Numbered from the stretch's first letter, positions 7,721 through 15,406 are shown. The stretch: DNA of 23,994 bases from Desulforhopalus sp. (GCA_023231425.1 JALNVI010000042.1:1-23994), one strand, 5' to 3'. Numbers and translations: made by a program. The notes: generated by a model not told the origin, from the sequence alone.

Positions 7721-7870
7721 GGTAACCGAGGGTAGAGGTGAGCTGGAGAACTGCGATATTTTCACTATAGGTGTTCTGCGAAGGAAGGAAAAGGGAGAAA
7801 GCGGTGAGGTCTGTTATCTCTGCAGGGAGAGGGGTTGCCGGGACGGTCTCAAAAAAGAAAGAATCATAAA

Positions 7871-7904
7871 GAAAAGGCGAACGGAAAAACCCGTTCGCCT
7901 TTTC
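7871..7904. terminator. Strong bidirectional rho-independent terminator
   Basis: A 14-bp perfect stem (GAAAAGGCGAACGG with its complement) closes a six-base loop. Its outer A/T-rich arms give a T run on either strand. It lies 124 bp beyond the stop of the GlcF-like gene (minus strand) and upstream of ycaO, so its likely job is ending the 2-hydroxyacid oxidase operon. Confidence 0.8.
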
Positions 7905-7922
7905 TGGCTGGTGTTGTCTTCA

Positions 7923-8026
7923 GGCTACCTTGAAACAGCTTGTATTTCGTTCATATTCGAGGCACAGGATAAATTTTTTCCTGTAACGAAGAAAGCTGGG
8001 CGAAAGACTGGTTATTCAAGATCTCC
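7923..8026 (+). repeat. Internally deleted copy of the MITE-like element (copy B)
   Basis: Starts with GGCTACCTTGAA (11/12 to the element terminus), continues with the left block ACAGCTTGTATTTCGTTCAT, then jumps from GAGGCACAG straight to GATAAATTTTTTCCTGTAAC, skipping about 70 bp of the full-length element. It ends with TTCAAGATCTCC (9/12). Near-repeats TTCA and TTTA flank it. The right end abuts the stop codon of the GlcF-like gene (8028-8030). Confidence 0.75.
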
Positions 8027-8027
8027 T

Positions 8028-9332
8028 TTACTGGATCTTCCCGCCTGCCCGCAGGGAGTCGGCCAGCATCTCTACAACGTAACGCATCTTTTCGGGAGAT
8101 TCGTGCTGTTTGAGGTTGTCCTGAATATGCATGATACAGGTGGGACAACCGGTGGCAACATAATCCACATGGGCATCCTGGATGTTTTTCACTTTGTGAT
8201 TGTCAATTTTAATGGCGGTGTCGTAGTGGGTGATGCAGTAACTTCCTGCGGAACCGCAACAGACGGCAGCATCTTTCATCTCATGGAATTCCACTCCGGG
8301 AATTCGCTTGAGGATGTTCCGAGGCTGATCTTTTACCCCCTGGCCGCGCACCAGGTGACATGGATCATGGTATGAAACTTTATATGGCAGTTTCCCAAGA
8401 TCCTTGTCCTCGAAGGTAATGTTATCTTCGATGAATTCGTGAATATCATAGACCTTGCCGGTGAAGGCCTCCAGCTCGGGGGAGTTTTCCACAAACTGTT
8501 TTATCTCTTTTTTCAGAGCGAGACCACAGGAGGAGCAGGCGACAACGATGGCGTCAAGGTCGTAGCTCTGGAAAAGGTCATAGTTGAACTGCATCAGGCG
8601 GCGTGCACCCTCGTAGTCGCCGTTGGAAAGTACCGGAGTACCGTTACAGCGCTGCTTTTTGGGAATAACTACCTCATAATCGTAGGCAGTGAGAATCTCC
8701 ACCACTGAGGTTACCACGTTGGTATAGATGAGGTTTCCGGCGCAGCCGGTGAAATAACCAACCCGCATCTTCTTTTTCCCCTTCGCCGGGATGACTTCCG
8801 GGTAAAGACTCTGGCCGGTTTTCAGTGCCATCTCAGGGAAGAAACGACGCTTGGAAAACCCGAAGAGGGGAAAAAGGTGGCGGACCGGATTATTCGGTCC
8901 AATACCGCAAAAGGCACGCTGGGCAAGCCCAACCATCTTCGCGCTGAGGGTGATCGGCCATTTGCGCCAGAGGAGCTGACGGAAAATGAGCGCTTTGAAC
9001 CAGTGGAGGCCCTCTTGTGTTGTGATATACCAGCGCATGCGCAATACGACCTCTTCTGGTTTTACTCCAGCAGGACAGTTGGCTGCGCAGGTCTTGCAGT
9101 TGAGGCATTCATTGATCGCCTGTTTGACGCGGGCGGTAATCTCGATATCTCCAGCGACGAGTTTTTCAGCGAGTTTATTTTTACCTCGGGCTGAAAAAAT
9201 TTCGTTTCCAAGTTCTTTGAAAACCGGGCAGACGTTGCGGCACTTGCCACACTTCATACACTTGTCGAACTCTTTAGTTGCCTCGGCGAGATGCTGCCGG
9301 GCCTGTTCCTGGACGTCTTTCTGAATATGCAT
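8028..9332 (-). CDS. Fe-S/CCG-domain subunit of a 2-hydroxyacid oxidoreductase (GlcF-like)
   Basis: A 434-residue cytosolic or membrane-associated electron-transfer subunit. Two 4Fe-4S ferredoxin motifs lie at Cys25/28/31/35 (CMKCGKCRNVCP) and Cys76/79/82/86 (CLNCKTCAANCP). They are followed by two cysteine-rich CCG domains with YHDPCHLVRG, VCCGSAG and GCPTC, as in GlcF and the heterodisulfide-reductase D family. With the FAD subunit upstream it should pass electrons from D-lactate or glycolate oxidation to the quinone pool or another carrier. The start is 10 bp after the glcD-like stop, with GGGAGGAG as RBS, so the two genes are translationally close. The end abuts repeat copy B. Confidence 0.9.
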   Translation of the reverse strand: MHIQKDVQEQARQHLAEATKEFDKCMKCGKCRNVCPVFKELGNEIFSARGKNKLAEKLVAGDIEITARVKQAINECLNCKTCAANCPAGVKPEEVVLRMRWYITTQEGLHWFKALIFRQLLWRKWPITLSAKMVGLAQRAFCGIGPNNPVRHLFPLFGFSKRRFFPEMALKTGQSLYPEVIPAKGKKKMRVGYFTGCAGNLIYTNVVTSVVEILTAYDYEVVIPKKQRCNGTPVLSNGDYEGARRLMQFNYDLFQSYDLDAIVVACSSCGLALKKEIKQFVENSPELEAFTGKVYDIHEFIEDNITFEDKDLGKLPYKVSYHDPCHLVRGQGVKDQPRNILKRIPGVEFHEMKDAAVCCGSAGSYCITHYDTAIKIDNHKVKNIQDAHVDYVATGCPTCIMHIQDNLKQHESPEKMRYVVEMLADSLRAGGKIQ

Positions 9333-9342
9333 GGCTCCTCCC

Positions 9343-10743
9343 TCAGGCTGCCTGAACGGTATCTTGTGGCATGTCGAACATCTTACCCGGATTGAGCAGA
9401 TTTTTCGGGTCGAGAGTCTTCTTCACGGCCTGCAGCAAAGCGATGCCTTCATTGCCTATCTGGTCAGCGAGGAAAGGTTTCTTTTCAAGACCTATTCCGT
9501 GCTCTCCGGAGATGGTCCCGCCGAGATCAATGGCGAGCTGAAAGAGCTCTTTTACTGCCTCATGAACCCGCGCTGTCTCATCTTTGTCTTTGGCATCATA
9601 GAGGAAAGTCGGGTGCATGTTGCCGTCGCCGGCATGTCCGAAGAGACCGATATCAAGTTTATATTTTTCGGCAAGTTTAGAGACCCCTTCCACAATTTCC
9701 GGGAGTTGAGAGCGTAGAACGGTGGCATCCTCAAGAATGAGGTTCGGGCGTACGGAAGCAAGTGCGTTGAGGCAGACTCTTCGTCCTTCAAAGAGATTAT
9801 CGCGTTCCCCGGCGGACTGGGCGATCTTGAACTTTTGCACGTTGTTTTTTTCCGTCATCTTTTCCACTTTTGCCATCTCTGCTTTTGCAGAATGTTCTTC
9901 ACCGTCGCATTCAATAATGAGTACGGCTTCTGCGTCTCGTGGCAGACCACAGTCCTTGAAATCCTGAATAGCATTAATGGCCTTGTTGTCAATAAACTCC
10001 AGGGTGGAAGGAGTAACACCTGCCGCAATAATATCAGAAACACACTGGGCGGCATCCCTCAGGGTAGTGAAAATTGCCAGTGCGGACTCGCGGTGGGCCG
10101 GAATGGGCATGAGGGCAAGGGTAATCTCCGTAACGACTCCGAGAAGCCCTTCTGCTCCCACAAAAACACTTTCCATGTTGAAACCGGCAACGTGTTTCAC
10201 ACATTTAGAACCAATGGTGACAATATCACCCTGGGGAAGAACCACCTTCATCTCTTTCACGTAGTTCTTGGTGACACCATATTTAAGCCCCCGCAACCCA
10301 CCGGCATTTTCGGCCACATTTCCGCCAATAGAAGAGAAACTGACGCTGCCCGGATCTGGAGGGTAGAAGAGGTTGAATTTGGCGATTGCCGGGTCAATCT
10401 CTGAAGTGGTGAGCCCTGCTTCCACTGTAATAAGACGGTTTTCCGGGTCGATGTGGAGGATCTTGTTCATTTTATCCATGCTGAGAACAATTCCCGCTTT
10501 ATGAGGTATTGAGCCTCCGGAAAGTCCACTTCCCTGGCCTCTCGGGGTTACCGGAACCTCTTCCCGGTAAGCAAATTTCAACAGTTCGCTGACTTGTTCT
10601 GTTGTCTTTGCGAAGACAACGACTTCCGGTGCAACCTCAACCGGTGAAGCATCATAACCATAGACGAGAAGATCTTCCGGTGCGGTGAGAACTTCTTCTT
10701 TGCCAAAAATATTCTGCAGTTCTTGAATCTGGGACGTGTTCAT
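9343..10743 (-). CDS. FAD-binding 2-hydroxyacid dehydrogenase (GlcD / D-lactate dehydrogenase family)
   Basis: A 466-residue flavoprotein of the FAD-PCMH/VAO class. The FAD pyrophosphate loop is visible as TPRGQGSGLSGGSIP near residue 66, the PCMH region as DPGSVSFSSIGGNVAENAGG, and the C-terminal substrate region as GLFGHAGDGNMHP followed by GTISGEHGIGLEKK. It oxidises a 2-hydroxyacid to the 2-oxoacid. In sulfate reducers this subunit pair usually serves D-lactate, but glycolate cannot be excluded from sequence alone. It is the first gene of a two-gene operon with the Fe-S subunit. RBS GGAG lies eight bases before the ATG. Confidence 0.9.
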   Translation of the reverse strand: MNTSQIQELQNIFGKEEVLTAPEDLLVYGYDASPVEVAPEVVVFAKTTEQVSELLKFAYREEVPVTPRGQGSGLSGGSIPHKAGIVLSMDKMNKILHIDPENRLITVEAGLTTSEIDPAIAKFNLFYPPDPGSVSFSSIGGNVAENAGGLRGLKYGVTKNYVKEMKVVLPQGDIVTIGSKCVKHVAGFNMESVFVGAEGLLGVVTEITLALMPIPAHRESALAIFTTLRDAAQCVSDIIAAGVTPSTLEFIDNKAINAIQDFKDCGLPRDAEAVLIIECDGEEHSAKAEMAKVEKMTEKNNVQKFKIAQSAGERDNLFEGRRVCLNALASVRPNLILEDATVLRSQLPEIVEGVSKLAEKYKLDIGLFGHAGDGNMHPTFLYDAKDKDETARVHEAVKELFQLAIDLGGTISGEHGIGLEKKPFLADQIGNEGIALLQAVKKTLDPKNLLNPGKMFDMPQDTVQAA

Positions 10744-10824
10744 TGCGGTTTCTCCATAAAAAAGAAATCTAAGCGATACCCCACTGGTGCAGCGGGATGT
10801 TTCGGTGGTGCCAGTTGCACTTTT

Positions 10825-10869
10825 GGAAACCTTGAAGGCGATTAACTCCTTTCATAATTCAAGTTTTCC
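10825..10869. repeat. Inverted repeat in the leader region of the glcD-like operon
   Basis: GGAAACCTTGAA and TTCAAGTTTTCC form 12-bp arms with one mismatch around a 21-bp centre. The arms resemble the terminus GGGTACCTTGAA of the MITE-like family, so this may be a very short derivative of it. Alternatively it is an operator or an mRNA hairpin in the untranslated leader. Confidence 0.45.
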
Positions 10870-10961
10870 TGAATCATGAAAAGACGAAACTCTTACAACT
10901 GCAAATCGATGTTATGTGCTAAAAAACAGGAAAAACAATATATTGCAGCTGGTTCAACCAA

Positions 10962-10988
10962 AGTATAAAATACCAATATCACTGTCAA
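10962..10988 (-). promoter_or_regulatory. Candidate sigma-70-type promoter for the glcD-like operon
   Basis: On the minus strand TTGACA (10988-10983) is followed after 15 bp by TATACT (10967-10962). The -35 is perfect and the -10 is 5/6, but the spacing is short; TACTTT gives 17 bp spacing with a poorer -10. It would leave a leader of about 210 nt containing the inverted repeat at 10825-10869. Confidence 0.3.
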
Positions 10989-11428
10989 GTGAATAATGAA
11001 AGAGGTGGGGAAGGCTGAAAACAGTTTTTTTTAGTCTTTAACTTATTGATAATATACAGATATATTTGAGAGATAAGATTGCAGGAAGGAATTATAGGAA
11101 TTTAAAGCCTGCGGTTTTTCACCATACCATAAAGGCTGTTTCATAACAATGATGGCCAGTCATTTCAGGCCTGAACAGAGAGCTTTAAGAGAGGTTTTTT
11201 GCCGGGGCAGGAGGGGGCTGTTTTTTTTGAGAATCCCCGTGTAAAGGTTTTTCGGAGGCACAGGAGGAAGCCCATATCTTTCGTCGATTTCAGGTGGTAC
11301 AATTAACTCTTTGTAAATACGCAGAGAAATATGTACAGCTTTTTCCGCTTCTGATGTTGGTGTCCATGGAAACAAATTTTTTCCAGCGGGGTCGCTGGAC
11401 CGCACGAATTTTACTATGGAGGATTACA
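10989..11428. other. Intergenic region between the divergent glcD-like operon and pduO-type gene
   Basis: AT-rich DNA between divergently transcribed genes, so it should hold promoters for both. I looked for a cobalamin riboswitch upstream of the adenosyltransferase and could not identify a convincing B12 box or conserved core. On the minus strand 11160-11405 is an open frame of 81 residues starting at GTG (RIYKELIVPPEIDERYGLPP within it) that reads protein-like but has no RBS. I do not recognise it and would not annotate it as a gene without homologs. Confidence 0.4.
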
Positions 11429-11989
11429 ATGAAAGTCTATACCGGTGGTGGAGATAAAGGGACAACTTCTCTCTTTTCTGGAGAGCGGGTGGCAAAATAT
11501 TCACCACGTCTCGAAGCCTATGGTGATGTCGATGAACTGAACTCTGCAGTGGGTCTGCTCAAGGCGCTCCTTCCTGAGGGTTTTGAGCAGGTGGCGGAAC
11601 AGCTTAATGTTATTCAGATAGGCCTTTTCCAGGCAGGGGCATGGCTCGCCACAATGCCGGGCTCCAGCGCTATTAAGTTTTTGAAAGATTTTCCTGAATC
11701 CCATGCAAAAGGACTGGAACAGGATATTGACGCTTTTTCGGAAGAACTTCCCGTGCTGAAGAAATTCATTCTTCCAGGGGGACATCAGGCTGCGTGTCAG
11801 GCACATATGGTTCGGACTATATGCAGAAGATGTGAACGAAAAATCATATCATTCGCAGCCAGCGAGGATTGCGAGGGAACCCCCATGGCGGCAATTCTGG
11901 TCTATTTTAACCGTCTCTCCGACTACTCTTTTGTTCTTGCCCGCTTCATCAATAAAAAGTGCAATACTGATGAAACAACACTGGAGTGA
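11429..11989 (+). CDS. ATP:cob(I)alamin adenosyltransferase, PduO/MMAB type
   Basis: A 186-residue cytosolic enzyme that transfers the adenosyl group from ATP to cob(I)alamin, making coenzyme B12. The ATP-binding N terminus is visible as VYTGGGDKGTTSLFSGERV, followed by YGDVDELNSAVGLL. The conserved helix is RTICRRCERKI and the C-terminal motif is YFNRLSDYSFVLAR. The ATG at 11429 is chosen because GGAGG lies six bases upstream and the protein then begins exactly where the family does; the frame is open 45 codons further upstream. No B12-dependent enzyme lies in the window, so it probably serves a housekeeping or distant mutase or diol dehydratase. Repeat copy C begins 28 bp after its stop. 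Confidence 0.92.
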   Translation: MKVYTGGGDKGTTSLFSGERVAKYSPRLEAYGDVDELNSAVGLLKALLPEGFEQVAEQLNVIQIGLFQAGAWLATMPGSSAIKFLKDFPESHAKGLEQDIDAFSEELPVLKKFILPGGHQAACQAHMVRTICRRCERKIISFAASEDCEGTPMAAILVYFNRLSDYSFVLARFINKKCNTDETTLE

Positions 11990-12017
11990 GAGGGGAACCG
12001 TCTGTTTTTTCAGATGA

Positions 12018-12193
12018 GGGTACCTTGAAACAACCTGTGTTTCGTTCATATTCGAGGCACAGAAGGAAATTTATCGCAGGTATAACTTTGTGCTGCCAGA
12101 GTCTGGCGCTTACCTCGACGTCTCGTTCCTCGCTTTGTCGGAGGATAAATTTTTGTCTGTAACAAAGAAGATGGGCGATTCTTCAAGGTACCC
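12018..12193 (+). mobile_element. Full-length MITE-like element with perfect 12-bp terminal inverted repeats (copy C)
   Basis: 176 bp bounded by GGGTACCTTGAA (12018-12029) and TTCAAGGTACCC (12182-12193), exact inverted repeats. The direct repeat ATGA occurs on both flanks (12014-12017 and 12194-12197), as expected of a 4-bp target duplication. The interior has no ORF of note. It contains the block CTCGACGTCTCGTTCCTCGC at 12114-12133, shared with copies A and D, and a left block TTTCGTTCATATTCGAGGCA shared with B and D. It lies between the convergent pduO-type gene and the DUF4125 gene. Best read as a non-autonomous element mobilised by a transposase elsewhere (inference). Confidence 0.8.
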
Positions 12194-12255
12194 ATGAGCG
12201 ACTTTCCTCGACAGGGGTTCCAGAAAGACGGGGACCGGTCTCACTTTTTTACGTT

Positions 12256-12816
12256 TTATCCAAGTGCTTTTTCAAGGTCATCAAGAGATTGATGACCAGC
12301 AGCGACGGCCATGTTTCTCCATGTTTCTTCCACCGGATTTTCCCCTTTTACTTCATACTCCTGAAGAAGCTCATAGTAGAGTTCAAGGGTTGCGTTGCCG
12401 CAGGTCTCCAGTTCTCCGCGCAGATACGTTGCAAAAGAGGTTGCATCGCTTGAATCTACGCTGACTGGACGGGCACGACGATGGAGGTTGGGGTATTTCT
12501 CTTCCGTCTCTCTGTTCCATGCGGTCTGCATGGTAACAATCTTGTCGGTATAGGGAGATTTACTCTGCGGCGGGATGAGATTTTCCATCCGTGCATATTT
12601 GTTGGCGATGAGATTGACCCCTTCATCTTTTGCTTCAAGCAGATGAGTGCGGTAACTCTCCAGCATTGCCGGTGTCCAGATGGAGAAGGTGACAGAACGG
12701 TGGAAACGAAAACCATCCGGATTCTGTTGACAGGATGCTGGTTCGCGGGATTGAACGGCAAGAAACATCTCAGTTTCCAGTTCGACAACTTCTGCAATCA
12801 ACTCTTTCGTGTTCAT
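12256..12816 (-). CDS. DUF4125 family protein, function unknown
   Basis: A 186-residue protein matching what I know as DUF4125: an N-terminal ELETEMFLAVQ helix, a conserved RFHRSVTFSIW block and a central region with NLIPP and TAWNRETEEKYPNL. The start at 12816 is preferred because GAGGAAAG lies just upstream; an in-frame ATG at 12846 would add ten residues and overlap the DUF4037 gene. No catalytic residues are known to me. It is the last gene of the TPR-DUF4037-DUF4125 operon, 17 bp after the DUF4037 stop, so it probably works with that nucleotidyltransferase-like protein. Confidence 0.82.
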   Translation of the reverse strand: MNTKELIAEVVELETEMFLAVQSREPASCQQNPDGFRFHRSVTFSIWTPAMLESYRTHLLEAKDEGVNLIANKYARMENLIPPQSKSPYTDKIVTMQTAWNRETEEKYPNLHRRARPVSVDSSDATSFATYLRGELETCGNATLELYYELLQEYEVKGENPVEETWRNMAVAAGHQSLDDLEKALG

Positions 12817-12833
12817 ATCTTTCCTCTTTTGTT

Positions 12834-13760
12834 TCAGCCAAACCACACATCGATGGCTTTCAGCTGTTCGTCTTGAATATGGTTCTGAATTTCCGGGCCG
12901 TGATCTGCTAAAAAATCGCTGGGGCTGGTGGTGAGTCCCTCTGCTTTCAGAACTCCGATGATCTCTTTCGCCAGTGTTTCCATTATATCAATATGATTTG
13001 CAGGCTCAAATTCGATCAGACATTTTTCTGCTGCTTTTCTGCCTGTTTCGCCCAGCAGCGGCAGCTCCTGCAGTTTGCGGTACGCCCACTTGTCAAAGGG
13101 CATGTAGACCCGGTTGAGCAGGAAAATCAGGGAGAAAATTGAAGAGAAAAAATTCATTTCCGCCTGACGGGCGGCAAAGAGTTCTCCCCGCTGCAGGCAG
13201 CGGATATAATTGTATTGACCGGAACGTCCGCCTGTCATGCAGCGGGCGGCAATCTTTTTCAGTCGGACATCGTCGGGATAAAAGTCAAGCAGTGCCGTTC
13301 GCGTTCGGGAAAATTGGGTATCTGAATTGTGGAAAAGTCGGCCGCTGGTGGCCGTTGCCAGTGTAATCTCCGGAGTGACGAGCCAGCGGGTGAGGTCCTC
13401 GGGAATCCCGGAAATTCCGAGGAATTTCTGGTAAAAGCGTTCTGTCTTCAGCACACCGATTCTACCCTCGCCCCACTGACTTGTCTGCCGTGCATTAAAA
13501 CCGTCAAACTCCGCTGGAAGAGTGTTGTAGAGTTCCCGCAGCCGGGGACCTTCCTGCGTAAACAGCTCACCATCGAGCCAGATACAAAAGGCCGGTCCCC
13601 AGTCGTGATCCCGGGAGAAAGCATCATCAAACCCAAGACATTCCGAGCCTTCTCCTGCCAGTCCAACGGTTATTTTTGACAGTAGTTCCGGGTATTTCTC
13701 TTTGAAGACCGGCAGGGCGCAGTCATTAAAATATTTTTCGGCCAGATCCAGTCCTTTCAT
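12834..13760 (-). CDS. DUF4037 protein with nucleotidyltransferase-like motif
   Basis: A 308-residue protein. The N-terminal region carries GLAGEGSECLGFDDAFSRDH followed by DWG: Gly38-Ser39, then 11 residues, then Asp51-His-Asp53. This fits the hG[GS]-x(9-13)-DhD motif of the nucleotidyltransferase superfamily and the core of DUF4037. The rest is mainly helical, with no second recognisable domain. Transfer of a nucleotide to a protein, RNA or small molecule is possible, but the substrate is unknown. Its ATG overlaps the TPR gene's stop (ATGA), so the two are translationally coupled. Confidence 0.85.
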   Translation of the reverse strand: MKGLDLAEKYFNDCALPVFKEKYPELLSKITVGLAGEGSECLGFDDAFSRDHDWGPAFCIWLDGELFTQEGPRLRELYNTLPAEFDGFNARQTSQWGEGRIGVLKTERFYQKFLGISGIPEDLTRWLVTPEITLATATSGRLFHNSDTQFSRTRTALLDFYPDDVRLKKIAARCMTGGRSGQYNYIRCLQRGELFAARQAEMNFFSSIFSLIFLLNRVYMPFDKWAYRKLQELPLLGETGRKAAEKCLIEFEPANHIDIMETLAKEIIGVLKAEGLTTSPSDFLADHGPEIQNHIQDEQLKAIDVWFG

Positions 13761-14299
13761 CTTTCTTCTCCGGTATTTTTCAGCAGTTCGATGTTTTTCC
13801 GCGTCGTCTCCCCCTGTTCAACTGCTCCCAGCCTGTCATAGAGCTCTGCTGCCTTTTCGAAACGTTCAATTGCCAGATTCGCCAACCCGAGCTGGGAACA
13901 GGCATAGCCGACATTGGCGTGCTGGGTGGCCATGCCGAGGAAAAGTTCATGATCCATAAAGATCTTGAGGGCGCGTTCATAGTAAAAAATTGCTTTTTCA
14001 AATTCACCGATGTCACGGTGGATAGACCCTGTATTGCCGATTGCAGTGGCCATGCCTTCAGGGTTTCCCCTCTTTTCAAAGAGTTCGGACGCTGTTTTGA
14101 AGTTTTCTTGCGCTTCGGAAAATTTTTCGCAGGTGGCAAGGAGGACTCCCCTGTTGAGAAGCAGAGCCGGGGTATTCGGGCTCTCTTTTCCAAAGAGGGC
14201 AAGGAGTTCGTTGAGGCTGTCAAGGGCCGCCTCGAACCTTCCCGCTTTGCTGTCCTGCTGGACTTTTTCGTAGAGCGATTGAACGTTTGTCTGAGTCAT
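13757..14299 (-). CDS. Tetratricopeptide-repeat protein
   Basis: A 180-residue soluble protein made almost entirely of TPR helix pairs. At least four repeats are visible, for example GRFEAALDSLNELLALFG, EKFSEAQENFKTASELFEKR, GEFEKAIFYYERALKIF and GLANLAIERFEKAAELYDRL. There is no signal peptide or enzyme domain. GGGGG precedes the ATG. It is the first gene of a three-gene operon with DUF4037 and DUF4125 proteins, with a 4-bp overlap to the next, which suggests it is the scaffold or sensor partner of the nucleotidyltransferase-like protein (inference). Element copy D lies just upstream and could separate or supply its promoter. Confidence 0.88.
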   Translation of the reverse strand: MTQTNVQSLYEKVQQDSKAGRFEAALDSLNELLALFGKESPNTPALLLNRGVLLATCEKFSEAQENFKTASELFEKRGNPEGMATAIGNTGSIHRDIGEFEKAIFYYERALKIFMDHELFLGMATQHANVGYACSQLGLANLAIERFEKAAELYDRLGAVEQGETTRKNIELLKNTGEER

Positions 14300-14320
14300 T
14301 TTCCCCCTTTATTTCTTCAG

Positions 14321-14492
14321 GGGCATTTTGAATAATCGCTCATCTTCTTTATTACCGTCAAAGATTTACCCTCCGACAAAGCGAGGAACGAGACGTCGAG
14401 GTAAGCGTGAGACTGCGATATCAATCATGGCTGCGTCAAATTTCCTTCTGAGCCTCGGATATGAACGAAATACAAGCTGTTTCAAGGCATCC
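14321..14492 (-). mobile_element. Full-length MITE-like element, inverted orientation (copy D)
   Basis: 172 bp with termini GGGCATTTTGAA (14321-14332, 9/12 to the consensus) and TTCAAGGCATCC (14481-14492, 10/12). Read on the minus strand it aligns along most of its length with copy C: the left block with TTTCGTTCATAT, AGAAGGAAATTT, then GCTTACCTCGACGTCTCG and the right block. The central 30 bp is unrelated to C. Flanks are TCAG and TCAT, a near 4-bp duplication. The right flank TCA is the stop codon of the TauE-like gene on the minus strand, so the element begins exactly at the end of that gene. Confidence 0.78.
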
Positions 14493-15227
14493 TCATGCGA
14501 GAGCGGACCAGGCGATCCGTATCCCCATTGCTGCAAGGGCAATAAAGAGAAGGATCCGAAATTTCTGTTCCGAAAGTTTTGATGAAAGAAGAATCCCGAG
14601 CTTGCTGCCGGCGATAACCGCGGGAGAGGAAAGCGCCCAGATTTTTATCACGTCTGTTGTCATGAGACCGGCAGAGCTCTTGGCTGCGACAATAAAAAAA
14701 CCGGTAACAATAAAACCCGCACCCAGTATCCCTTTTACCGCCCGTGCATTGCAGCCGCAGTATGCAACATAGGCGGCGAGCGGTGGACCGTTGAAACCAA
14801 AAGCCATGCCCAGGGAGGAGGAAAGGATGCCGGTGATATACCCCCAGACCGGGTGAATAACATGTTCTCCATGTTTGGATTTTTCAAAGAAGAGGGAGTA
14901 AAGGGCATAGCAGGCAATAAAAATACCCATGCCTCCCTTCAAACCATCTTCCGGAATAAAAGGGAGAAAAATTGCTGAAAGGACAACTCCGGGGAGTGCC
15001 CCGATAAGAACGCCTTTGATGTAACGAAATTCAATATCGTGGCGGAAGTCCCAGCCGACCTGACAGTTGAGAGTAAGGACAATCAAGACGCAGCTCGGTA
15101 CGGCGAGGGAAAAATCGATGAAAGAAGCAATAAGCGGCATTGCTACCATTGCGGCTCCGAAACCGGCAAGACCATTTACAAAGCCTCCGGTGAACCAGCC
15201 CAGCATGACGAGGAGTAGATTTGTCAT
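14493..15227 (-). CDS. TauE/SafE family (TSUP) anion permease
   Basis: A 244-residue polytopic membrane protein with about eight hydrophobic segments in two related halves. It starts with LGWFTGGFVNGLAGFGAAMV, the glycine-rich first helix typical of TSUP carriers, and the matching second-half motif is ITGILSSSLGMAFGFNGPPL. The family moves sulfite, sulfoacetate, sulfolactate and other organosulfonates. Its position just downstream of the isethionate sulfite-lyase gene suggests sulfite efflux or sulfonate movement, but a strong terminator (15297-15342) separates them, so it is probably transcribed on its own or by read-through. There is no clear RBS before the ATG. Its stop codon touches element copy D. 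Confidence 0.85.
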   Translation of the reverse strand: MTNLLLVMLGWFTGGFVNGLAGFGAAMVAMPLIASFIDFSLAVPSCVLIVLTLNCQVGWDFRHDIEFRYIKGVLIGALPGVVLSAIFLPFIPEDGLKGGMGIFIACYALYSLFFEKSKHGEHVIHPVWGYITGILSSSLGMAFGFNGPPLAAYVAYCGCNARAVKGILGAGFIVTGFFIVAAKSSAGLMTTDVIKIWALSSPAVIAGSKLGILLSSKLSEQKFRILLFIALAAMGIRIAWSALA

Positions 15228-15296
15228 TTGTCTAACGCTGTTGAGGTCTAAGGGCGAAAGTGCATTTTCCTTTAGACCATGAAGAGTTTTAGGAAT

Positions 15297-15342
15297 AAAA
15301 AAAGGATGGTGCAGGTTATGAAACCTGTACCATCCTTTTTTT
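15297..15342. terminator. Rho-independent terminator of the sulfite-lyase gene
   Basis: A 21-bp stem with one mismatched pair (GGATGGTGCAGGTT facing AACCTGTACCATCC, flanked by seven A and seven T) closes an ATGA loop. The T run works on either strand. It lies 65 bp downstream of the islA stop on the minus strand. Confidence 0.9.
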
Positions 15343-15406
15343 GGGATTCCTGCTCAACTGCTCTCTCTTGGAGCTGCACAGAAGAGTGCAGCTTTGTCCA
15401 GCAATC

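Noticed and set aside
10801..10840. Second sigma-54 promoter near GGTGCCAGTTGCAC
   Set aside because: On both strands the spacing or the -12 doublet fails; the GG and GC are not 12 bp apart.
11294..11428. 45-codon N-terminal extension of the cobalamin adenosyltransferase
   Set aside because: The family begins at MKVYTGGGDKG, and a GGAGG site precedes the ATG at 11429.
10989..11428. Cobalamin riboswitch upstream of the adenosyltransferase
   Set aside because: I could not find a B12 box or the conserved core on the plus strand.
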